From Lingula anatina (Eukaryota; Brachiopoda; Lingulata; Lingulida; Lingulidae), in NCBI RefSeq assembly GCF_001039355.2, contig NW_019775458.1, forward strand, positions 184,308 to 248,307: 64,000 nucleotides of DNA, given 5' to 3'. The stretch's first letter is position 1. Each line of letters begins with the position of its first letter. The notes under the pieces were generated by a model, which searched no databases, was not told where the DNA came from, and saw only the letters and a list, made by a program, of their open reading frames with translations. Both the position numbers and the translations under genes were made by a program. This document shows positions 42,758-53,800 of this stretch, in pieces.

Positions 42758-43730
42758 GCTGGAATCTTTGGCCTAAAGAGTATTTGAAACATGCCTCCAC
42801 AAATAGTTAGAAAATATATTTTTGAGGATGTTTAAATATCAGTCTGTCTAAAATAGAACCCACAGGTGGTACAAATAATCAGACTGCATGTATTGTAGGC
42901 CTGTCTTTATTATTCCCCCCCCCCCCCCCATTTTTGTTTTTATGAAGCTTTTACGGGGGAAGTGAATAAATTTAACAGAATAGGAAAAGATCTCTATCAT
43001 TTTTTTGGTCCCAAGAAAGGGCATGAGAACAGGTGTAGGCGCAATTTCATTTAAGACTTTATTAACAGAGAAAAAAATTAAAGCACTATCGTATTACTTA
43101 ATGATATGGCTCGAGATGCCTTGATATACGCAAACATCGGAATCGTGACAGTGAGAACAATGCACACAAAGAGACTGAATCTCTCTCTTTATATCCAATA
43201 CTTTTTTGCGTATTGTCGATGAGCTTTACACAGGCACCCATGCACGTCATTGGGTTGATAATGTGCTGTAGGGCGTTTGAATGGGGCAGTTGGTTGATTT
43301 AAGGTATTATGTCTCTTTGTGTCTTCCGGCATGAACTTTCTGACCCTTGAGATGTCTAAGGTGACACCAAATGTATTGTGACTTTCACTGATGTCCATTT
43401 TGAATAAGAAAAAGGCTGCGTGTGGTGTTTGATTTCGGGCGTGACGTGAAAGAGAAAAGGATGCAATGCGACTATCAATGATCTGTATAAGCACGGTGTA
43501 CATGTAAAAGCAATTCTTGAAGACCGCGGGAAAATCGTATTTTTTGCGTCATTAACCCTACGATTGTAGCAGCACCACTGAACACGAAACGAGGTTTAAA
43601 TACGACTTGACTGTAATAAAAGCGTGAGTCATGCTGTCGTTATAGCAATAGGCTGTTGAGGCCGTTTTTGTGAGTAACATAGGCCTACTAGTATCTACAT
43701 ATTTACTCACGTCCACAACCACGCATGCGC
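41094..43730 (+). repeat. Duplicated unit 2 (leads into gene F)
   Basis: Second copy of the 3-kb unit described at 38103-41092: a CA tract, a frameshifted orphan exon 9, promoter, exon 1 and intron 1. Unlike unit 1 it continues into exon 2 and the rest of gene F. It contains expanded CT tracts near 42594-42623 and 42706-42753. Confidence 0.85.
41201..41349 (+). pseudogene. Orphan exon 9, frameshifted (unit 2)
   Basis: Same acceptor and donor as the unit 1 copy, but 13 nt are missing after CGCAGT relative to 38220-38381. This shifts the frame, so the conserved VPNTLEINT part is no longer read in phase. It is 149 nt long and certainly non-functional as an exon 9. Confidence 0.85.
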
Positions 43731-45684
43731 ATATATTTTACACCCACACAAACAAAATTTTTATATACGCGGAGATACATGCACAGAAAATTTAAACACG
43801 CATAGATACACACAATAATGCACATACATGTAACACAACCATGTGTATATATATTCATACACACAATCACACACAGACATTTATATATATTTACATATAT
43901 TTTTGATTCTTTTCAGAGGAAGCAATAACAGACTGAATGGTAATGGTCGGGAAGTGAGAAATAACAAGAGGTAATGGTCAACTTTTTTTGGTAAAATTTG
44001 TTTTTTTTTTTTTTTTTTATGTTCAGATTGGCAAATTTAGAAACAGTCTACTTAACCATGTCATGTTGCGTGGGTGTTAATTAGCAGATACGGGGGTATA
44101 GTTAAATGTGTGTGCATAAAAATATGTTTTACTGAGCTTGAACAAAGTAATGAAAAGTAGAAGACGGGGACAATTTCACCACAATATACAGCAAAAAGGG
44201 ATAAAAATTGCTGTGTTTTGTCTAGTTTTACTTATCCAGTACTTTACTTTTGAGAGCTTAGCAGGTGGTTCATTCTACAATAACAATTTTAAGTATAATT
44301 AATATGCAATTGCATTTGTCAAATATTTCAGGTTGTTCGATTCCCAAAATAACAACCGCGGTGGATACAATGTGGGAGAGCCTATGTACTACTACGAGGG
44401 ATCTACACTCAGCATAGAATGGTACGCTATTTTTCTATCCATAACTTATAAATGAAAGGTTTTTGAAATGATTTTTTTCAATACGTCGTTTACGGGGCTT
44501 TATTTCGGCAATTCTTTTTCGTAATCTGATATGTTTTTTTTTCATCATTTCTCTAAAGGACTATTTGTATTTCTTCTGTTTTTTGTAGGGCTTTATTCTT
44601 TTAAATTGTTAAAACACTCATTGGCAGAGCTTTTTTTTTTTGTATTTAAATCGTTCTTCCTTTGGCTTTTTCTCTTTTCTCCTCCCTATTTTTGTCATTG
44701 TCCAAAGGGCTTCTTTTAATTCCATCCGTTAATTCCATCTGATAATTGTCTTAAAAGCCTAAAAGGGCTTATTTTTATTATTTTAATATAACGATGAAAA
44801 ACATTTATTTTTGTATCCATAACTTATTGTCCAAAGGGCTTATTTTAATTCCATCCGTTGTACATTTAATCTGATAATTGTCTTAAAAGCCTAAAGGGGC
44901 TTATTTTTATTATTTTAATATAACGATGAAAAACATAAGTTTTTTTTTTATCATGAACATTTTTTCCTTCCATCTGCTGATTTAATGTCAAGGTCGAGGG
45001 TACTCAATAACGGCTCCTTCTAACGGTTACCTCTAAAATGTTTAACAGCTTTTTTATCAGAGGCCAATTTAACTAATGTCAGTAAATACATGTATTTCAA
45101 TTTTTAGGATACGTTTTAGTTGGAAGTTAATATGCAATGTGTTCATCTTACCTCACTTGCCTCTGATAAAGTTATTGTTATCATCACATTATGGATGTAG
45201 AATTGCAGCAATTACATGTATTATCATTATTGGTGGTACGGCATGTAGAAAGAGTTAAAATATTATTATCATTGTCGACGTTGTCATCGTTCTCATTCTT
45301 ATTCCTATTTGTGTTATTGAAATTACATTACACAGGGCGAACCAGCACAGCTGCGCGGACCAGAACTCAAACTGCGAGCTTATATTGCAGTACATGTGCG
45401 ATGACAAGATCAGAGACGGAAGAACGACAGGGACGATTCGGGACAACCAGGACAGCAATACAGCTTTTGGGATGCACGAGGAATGGGAACACTATCTGTA
45501 CTGTCGTACTAGGCAAAGGAACCAAGGTCTTTTCTTGGCGGATCAGGTAGGCACGTGCTTCTTTTTATCGCTGATGCAGTTGCGCACGTTTGTCCTTTTC
45601 ATTGTGAATAACGACATGTGATGCTAGAATATGTTTCGTCATTTGATTTCTTGAATATTTTTGTAAATCTGTAGATTGTTCAAT

Positions 45685-45731
<47 letters not shown>

Positions 45732-48685
45732 ACTCTCATTCTTTCTTGCACACGCCCACATAAGTCACCCTTTTTAACGATTTGTTGTGCAGTTTCATAC
45801 GGTATAGATACGGGAACATCCCTGAATTTTTTTTTTTTTGTTTTAAAAATGATTTTTTATAGTCGTTTATGAATTTTTATGCAACTCTTTTCCATGATTT
45901 TACCCCTGAAACGTTTTTGCTTTAATTGGTCACTGGCATGGGCACTGAAAAATGTCTTGAAAAATGGAAGTATCGTCTGGAAAAACTTAAAGGAAGAAGG
46001 CCATCTAAGACATTCCCGGATCCAGAATTTTGGGAGGGGGATGCACAACAAAATTTTGCCGAGCGGATTAAACGAAAACATTTTACAGTGGAATGTAGGG
46101 TAGGGCCTATACGTGGGGAACAGGGATGAGAAATTACTTGTTTTGTTTTTGTCTCGTTTTACTCATTATAAAGTTTTGAAAAAGGGAGAATTGGGGGAAG
46201 AGGGTGTACTGCGAGACGCGTCTGTTTCGCAGTGCTTTACTGAACTAGGATTATTGTGATTAATTTGTTTAATTCACCCTATATTATCTAAATCAAAAGT
46301 CAATAAATATGCATGTATCTACAGTATATCTGAAATACAGGTTACTACAGAAGCTTGCTGTTGGGTCCTAGCTCAGACACACACATGGTAACTTTATACA
46401 AGACAGAATACGAACTGCACCCAACATAATTATGGGTATTTAACACCAAATGTAATCAATTTTAAATTTATATATTTTTTCTGAAGAACCTTGGCCGCAA
46501 CGATGCTAGATACACAAGACAGAACGCTGGCGGCACCAAACGTGGTTACGAATGTCCAGAAGAGAGAGACTACTATCCCTATTGGCACCACTCCCCTTGG
46601 AAGGTAAGTATAGATTTCTTTCATTTCCATATGAGACTAAGGTTCAGCGTTGAACTTAATGTGTTTAGTTGTTTTCAAACGGGAAACGGATTTGAGACCT
46701 AATCGTTGAATCATGTAGGGGCCGATCTGATATTGTGGTAAGTAGTGGTATCCCTTGGAGCATCAATGCCTGAATTCAAATACTATTTATTTTGGCTTTG
46801 CAGCGTTTTTCTTGTTATACTTTTTGTTGAGGGAGGCGGTGTATTTCCGAACCCAGGAGTGCACGTGTTCTTCGGTGCCTCTTTCCGGGTTCACCATCGA
46901 TCTCGTCTTTTAATACATATGTAGTTAACTCTCTTTTAGGACATCGTCGTCATGACCAATGACGTTGAACGCTGCAACTATTACCAAGCAGAGAGCAACA
47001 ACGTTAAGTCAAGATGGTCGTGTGTCATCGACAGAAACCAGCTGAATAGATTTTATCGCAGGAATATTGTCATACCGGACAACAGAGAGGATTGTGAGGT
47101 AAGTGTCAATGATATTAGGTGAAGGGGGGGGGGGAGGAATGAAGCACGTTGCATGTGATGTGCACATTTCAAATAAGATACGGTTTTTACGAGACTTTTT
47201 TACTGTATTTTTGATACACGACATACAGGTATGCAAATCATTTTTCTTTCTTGGCATTTTAGAATTTCAAAATACGCGGAAGAGCGGTAGGTGCACAGTG
47301 GACTGAGTTTCCTGCACATGGTCTTCCACCGCCAGAGTGTATCAAGGCTCCCTGGTCACGTGACAACCACAACGGCAACGGGATCGGAGGAAATTTCAAT
47401 ACATACGATTGGGTAATTCCAGAGGGTATTGCTCATGAGAAATGCGTCTTACGGATGAGGTAATTGGTTCTTGAAACAATAGAGAGTGGCATAAAATAAT
47501 CGATTTTATCAATATGGTATCCAGAAAATAAAGGGAATGCACTAGCAACTACAGTACCAGTAGTTCCTACAAAACAATTTTAATACAGCTAAAATCAGAA
47601 CAAATTGCATTCCAATATTTGTGTACTTTCATTCCCTTAACACGGGGACTCCGATTTAAGCTTTTGTTTCGCAAATGAAAAAAATATCATTGTAATCTGA
47701 CTCTTTTCTCACCGCTCAGTATTCTTTAGCTGCTCTAGTAGAGTGATTGGCAACTCATACCCTGACTACTACTCGGTATGCTATTTATATTCTTATAACT
47801 AACTTTTCAGATATAATATCTCCACTAACGATTACGACTCATGGAACACAGACGCGTCTTTCAACACTGATAGCGACACAGACGGTTCCAAAATTGACCT
47901 TTCAAGGACATTCAATTTTCCCAACAAGGAGTCTGCTGAAGCACGGGGCTATGTCTTCAAGAATAACCCGGATGTTCGGGTGTTTCCGGGCCTCGATGTG
48001 AAGCTTGCATTGGCCATCAACACGGCTCAGTTTGGACGTACTTTCCAGGACAGGTAGGCTTCCATCCATCAAAGTAATATTCTGGAAAAATCATGATGCT
48101 GATGTGACAAAGTATCACAAATGAGCGCAAATTTTCTTGTATTTTTCATGATCCATCACTATCTTAATGTACCCTCTTTGGGCAGTGCATCCTATGAATC
48201 GCTGTTCATGATAAGTTAATACAGAGATACAAACGGTACATCTGTTGAATGGACAATGTGTTTTTGATTTTGCAGGTCCCATGTGTTTGAAATTAGGCAG
48301 AGACCTACCGAGCTGCAAAGCGCCACTATCCATAATTTGAACGTGAGGGGAAAACGCGGGAACAACCAACAGGTGTACCCAGCAGTGGAATACGACTTTG
48401 TCCCCAACACCTTGGAGATTAACACAAACGACTTCGTACATATTCAGTAAGTTGGCTGTAGTTCTGTACACCGCAAAACTATATTTGGTTCACACGATGT
48501 CAATTAATTTTTGCCAATTAAAATAAGTATTTGTGAAAAAATATTTGGATAGTTTAAGTGGCGGTGAAACATAACTGTTCCACTCGCAAAATAATAGATA
48601 TACTTTATAGAAACAAGAATACTTTTGTGAACATTTTTATAGCCACTGTGATAATTCTTTCGTGTATATATATATATAATTTCTA

Positions 48686-48759
<74 letters not shown>

Positions 48760-49969
48760 NTCCACTCGCAAAATAATAGATATACTTTATAGAAACAAGA
48801 ATACTTTTGTGAACATTTTTATAGCCACTGTGATAATTCTTTCGTGTATATATATATATATATATAATTCCTTCGAACATTGAAATTAACGGAAAACTTA
48901 TAGCGGTCAAAACAAATTAATTACCAACAGAATTGATGATGACATGATGTTGCACCTTGTAGCTTTTCAGTCGGTTTTACAACGTGAAAATCCATATTCC
49001 AATATTTTTTCTGGCTGTATAGGGTAGTTCGTGATAAAAATGGGTAGTTTAAAAGATCAAATACAGACTAAAAAGCAATGGACGATTTTTGCAATCATTA
49101 AGTGAATGAATTGAGAAATAGGTAGATAAATAATTTCTTGTTCCTTCCAGATGGACAGGATCGGACAGAAATCCACGCAACAACGCCGGGAATGGACGAA
49201 GGGGCACTGACCGTAACAACATGGTCGTGCTTAAGAACAAGGTCTACCCAGAAGGAACGCCCGGTCTGGCGTACGGTGGACTGGATGTCCTTGGCCAGTA
49301 TGGAGCTAACTATCCCATGCACTTGGATAACGTGACCCGTCTGATCGGAGCATCGACAGAAACGAGAGCTGTCCTCCAGAAGATGGCGCTGTTGGCACCC
49401 CGTAAGTGCACTGACTTATAATAAGTATTCAGTCACGGGTTCGAACAATAGCGTTGTAAGGACCCGTGTAATTGAAATGTTAATGAGGTGCCAGTTGATA
49501 ATTAAGGCGCACATTGTAAATTATTGTCATGCGTGTAAATTGTCAGTTTGGGTTCAATCTCTAACCCTATAGGCGGGAAACTATTTAAAAAGTTAGAAAA
49601 TGTTATCAGTGTATGATATTTGAACACAAATCGATTCCTCTTTTTGGTAAGCAAAATTGGTCGTTCAAGGATCAAGGGTTATAGTTCATTTTTAATTGGA
49701 GAGCGTGAGCATTTTGAAAGCACATATATTTGTAAACATTGGGTTCACCGCAAAAAGTACGCTTATTATATAAGGTTTTTTTTCCATATATTTTAGCCCG
49801 ATACAGTGGCAGCATGGTTTTGCTGGACAATGCCAAAGCCTACTATGACGTAGGTCCTCTTCAGTTTGGTAAGGAGGGCGTGTTCCACTATATGTGTACC
49901 AGAAACAACGCCTTCACCAACAGAAGCCAGAAGGGGAGAATCATCGTTCGTGACGCTTCATCAAAATAG
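42267..49969 (+). CDS. DD3-3 family secreted protein, C-type (gene F, 11 exons, 578 aa)
   Basis: Coding exons: 42267-42337, 43917-43970, 44332-44421, 45336-45546, 46487-46603, 46940-47098, 47263-47459, 47811-48053, 48276-48446, 49151-49401, 49797-49969. All junctions are GT-AG and in phase; 1737 nt including TAG, each exon equal in length to gene D. The signal peptide is [16 protein letters not shown]. Later blocks include [85 protein letters not shown] and [18 protein letters not shown]. It differs from D mostly in exons 4 and 8. Intron 9 contains an AT tract with a one-base gap and a duplicated 101 bp, probably an assembly scar. A twin first exon lies 3 kb upstream. Probably secreted; function unknown. 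Confidence 0.9.
44700..44941 (+). repeat. Tandem duplication of about 120 bp in intron 3 of gene F
   Basis: Two adjacent copies begin TCCAAAGGGCTT and end AACGATGAAAAACAT, at about 44701-44802 and 44828-44934. They share TCTGATAATTGTCTTAAAAG. Gene D has only a diverged single counterpart in its intron 3. Confidence 0.75.
45690..45728. repeat. (CT)n microsatellite in intron 4 of gene F
   Basis: About 39 bp of CT repeats after CCCCC. Simple sequence only. Confidence 0.9.
48579..48861. repeat. AT microsatellite with one-base gap and a repeated 101-bp flank
   Basis: TCCACTCGCAAAATAATAGA and the following sequence to the (TA)n tract at 48579-48679 recurs with no difference that I can see at 48761-48861, immediately after a single N at 48760. 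A perfect repeat on both sides of an N is the signature of two contig ends that overlap but were not merged. The true intron 9 of gene F is then about 180 bp shorter. Confidence 0.8.
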
Positions 49970-50325
49970 GTCACCACTTTGTTTGAATGAGAGTGCTTCC
50001 TTTCTTTCGATATGAATTGAGGACAGCAATATATATATATAATCTCTACATATATATATCTGACGCTTTGAAAAAGTAAAATGCGTTTTTGACATACGTC
50101 GAACTTTTAAGTAGTTTCTTAGTCTGACAGAAATTTGTGATATAGAACTTAAATTGAGGTCGAAAATCATAAAAAAGAAGAAAGTAAGATTCTGCTAAAG
50201 ATTCTGCTAAAGCGACATGTAAGAAAAAGATTTCAGTGATATGGAATTACCTGTGTGGGTATGCCTCATCCAAAAGTTGAACAAGAAATACGCTTGATTC
50301 TATCGGTATAGAAAGTTTTTGTTAC

Positions 50326-50331
50326 AATAAA
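50326..50331 (+). terminator. Polyadenylation signal of gene F
   Basis: AATAAA about 360 bp after the stop, in a 3' region conserved with gene D (37702-37707). Confidence 0.55.
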
Positions 50332-50508
50332 CATAGCTACCAAACCAGCTGGCGATTTTCTGTTTCATAACATTAAATATCAATTAACTCTATACATAGT
50401 ATACACTGTGCATACTGTACATAAATCTTGACACTGAAAACCTGAAATCTGCATCAACAATGAAGCGCCTCATTGTTGCACGTTTATTCCGCTATAACGC
50501 TAACGTTG

Positions 50509-50534
50509 TGACGTCATAAGAACCAATGACGTCA
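50509..50534 (+). promoter_or_regulatory. Pair of CRE palindromes plus CCAAT box before the 250-aa gene
   Basis: Two perfect TGACGTCA palindromes at 50509-50516 and 50527-50534, with CCAAT overlapping the second (50523-50527). They lie 105-131 bp before the start codon at 50640. TAACGTTA-like words surround them. Full CREs near a start are the classic CREB/ATF arrangement, so a cAMP- or stress-responsive, TATA-less promoter is plausible but untested. Confidence 0.6.
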
Positions 50535-50639
50535 TGCACTGCCGCAGTTGCCGTAACGTTAGTTACAATAACTGTAGCTTTGGTACACGACCTTCGTGTA
50601 GAGTCTCAAGTATTGATATTGTTAAAGGAATAATTTAGT

Positions 50640-50834
50640 ATGGATGAGGTTGAATCGGGTGTGGCCCGAATCGCACGTATTCAGACACGACTTCATAGGG
50701 CTGCTGTGCAGGCATTAAATAGCATTCGACGGCGCAGGGGAAGAATTACCGCAAGAGCATCTCCGGCGCAGGCTGTGACCTCAGGCGCAAGTGAAGAGCT
50801 GACCTCGTTAGAAACGGTAAAATACATCATTTAC

Positions 50835-50866
<32 letters not shown>

Positions 50867-53800
50867 TAGGGGCGTTCGCACAGCTTCCGACTACAGATGC
50901 ACACAATGTACCGAAAATTTCAAACTAAAGCCTTGGTTACATTTTGCTTTGCGATACCCATACAGTGTCTGTACACTGCCATTATATCACTTTCGTACGA
51001 CGACCGTGCAGAGGTAGAGGTGGCCGTACGAAATCGTCCGGATTCGGTCCCTCTGTAGCCTACCCTATTATGTCAATCTGAAACTTTTTCCAAAAACGTA
51101 AGCCCGGTGTATAACGTGACAGGAAGTCCCCATGATAGAGAGTCCCATTTATTTGTACTCGCCCTAGATTTTGACCCACTTAGGTCAGGCTAATCTTAAA
51201 TTTATAATAGTTAAGAATTTAATAAACGATAAAAATTGGAACAATCAAGACAAAATATGTGACTGAAAATGATTAGTGACCGCAATTCTAAGAAAAATTG
51301 TTTTAACCAAACAAACGTAAGGGATGCACCGACACCTGTTTTATTTTACGGTGCCCTTGGCAAATGCAACCTAGGCTTTAGTGAATCGCATAATTTTTAC
51401 CTGATACGTTTTAACATTGGATAATAGATTTGGATAGATTAGAAATATACGGGTAGACATTGGACATCTAGAGAAACAGCGAGACTGTCATTAAAACCCC
51501 TTATACAGAAGTATTCCGCACTATTAATTTGTCAGTGGAACCTTTCATGTAAATACTTACTTATCCTTATATCCTTATAGCATCGCTACTTTCACATAAG
51601 TGGCCAATTTTATTTTTATTTATTTTTTTTGATTGGATTTATGAGGGTGACATATATTGTCACATATCTCATGTAAAATGATCTCACGAGTTATATAATG
51701 CATGCACAATGGGAGTAAAACTGCCCCTGAATGTACCACAGTTCTGTTTATTTTTCTCCAAGGCCAGATAAATGGACTTTACACCACATTTACCAGTGAT
51801 TTACAGGATATCGGTAAAATTCGACATTTCAATATCTATGCGATATTGTTGCTGCAGCTGAGCTAATGTAGACTTCGATATGTTATGATAGTAGTCCTGC
51901 ATTAAAGAGACGGTCCTTAGCTTTCCTTCAGCTTCTTGCGGGAATTTCAGCCCTGGATCGGCATTCAAAATTCTTAATATATTCTCTGCGTCCTCAGCCA
52001 AAGTGTCAAAGCTCCCAATGAAGTCATAATCTATTTGACAAGGAAAGCACGCGGTATAGGGAGGCGCCCAATGGGAATTTATCTTGCTGGGATGTTCGAT
52101 AATATAACGCAAAAATTCATCAAATCGTATGTCTATATTTGGAAATAAATCTGGAATATTTTTCAGGTCGGCCTCAAATGTTTCCCCCGATGGCATCTGG
52201 CCTAGTATTTTTTCTTTCTGGCGTTCTATCCTTATCGGAAATCCAGGTTTTAAACCCAAAAAGCGCGACATGACATAGTTACCCACGAGTGACAATATTT
52301 CGGGGTGTTCATACGGCTTGTTTTCAATCTTGTTCCTGAACACTGAGAGCAAACGCTCAAGAGGATTTCTAAAAAACATAGCTGTTTTGTAATTTTCCAA
52401 AATATGTTTTCTGTCGGCCACTGAATATTGATTCAATGGCTTTATGTATTTCGCTGCCAGATCATAATGGACGTCCTTTGCTTGTACTCTCCTGATGTCA
52501 TTCGCACTAAGTGCACCCGCCAGCGCAAGCAACGTGCGCTTCCAGTTCGTATTGGCGATTTTCGGGACGTAGCAAAATGCAAACTTTGATTTTTCTACCA
52601 CCAGTAAGTTACCCAACGAGCCAGCAATGCGGTTCATAAAGTTGGGGTCTCTGCCATCAAGGCTATAAGAAAGATTAAACTTCCGACAAACGTCTTTAAC
52701 ATGTTGGCGTCTGAATTTGATTTTTTCTCTCCATTGCATTGGTACGCTACTCATGGCTATCTGAAGTAAAAGAGAAGAAAGTGCAATAACTGAGAGGAAA
52801 AACAAAAACTGACCGATCTTTTATATGTGAATCAATACATGAACACATATAAGTAGATATAAAACATTGATTTTATAAATTGAGAAGCGAATACAGGTTG
52901 GGGGGACAAAAGAAATGATGAAATTCCTTGTCTGGCGCGCACGTGGTGAGATAATTAAGCTATAAGATTTCCTTCGCTAACCAAACTGCTTGCATGGCAG
53001 ATAAGACACCTCAAATGAAAAAGTAATATATATCTCGGTTAACTTACTCCACCGGCCACAGTGGCAGGTGTGGCGCCGTTCATTCCCGACGCGTTTCCTC
53101 GGCTTATAGCTGCAGTCACAAAGACGCCGGAAACAGACCGCATGAAATCTTTCTCTGGAACAAAGCAATTCACAATTGTGCAAGAATAGATGGACAGTAA
53201 TGACTCAAAGGGTGCTTTCCCAGAGATTTAGATTAAGTTTTAGATCGACCTAACTCCCTGGGGGTTCAGGCTAAATTGCAGTCAGCCGAGAGGACACCAT
53301 AGTTAATTACCACCTTACAGCTTTTAGTAGGCGGGACGGACGCTTAAGCCGGCCAAGCTGACAGTAATCTAGTGAGACTCCCCACAGGGATAGATCGATC
53401 TAAAAATCTATGGAAATGGGGTGTAAATGTTTGATAACACAATTATGGGCCGCCTCCGTGTTCTGCTGTTCTATTAACCTACCCGTATAACGTGTACTCG
53501 CGTCAGATGTTGGAACATGTAATTTATCATTGCTTATGTTACGATATAACGTTAGCAGATAGTTTATGTTTACGTCGTCTATTTTCTTCATATAGCATAC
53601 CAAGTAAAATAAAATCATGATCACTTTAGATTGTAATTGTAAATACACTGTTTTCAAGACACCAGAGAATCTAGCGAGAGAAGAATTTTAAAACTCGTTT
53701 TGTAGATTAAGACTGATAGACCACATAGAGTAATATGGACTACTCACAAAAGCAGGTATTTGCCAATCTAACACAGTGCATACAAGGTTCCGCCATATAC

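Noticed and set aside
43189-43503. Minus-strand frame of 104 codons, with relatives at 40547-40756 and, more distantly, 30118-30315
   Set aside because: It is the shared intron 1 sequence of the duplicated D-type genes. The frame is broken between copies, so the similarity reflects duplication and not selection on a protein.
52761-52805. N-terminal extension of the sulfotransferase from a TTG start in the last-exon frame
   Set aside because: The segment is the polypyrimidine tract of a splice acceptor (CTTTTACTTCAG), and two in-frame upstream exons supply a proper membrane anchor.
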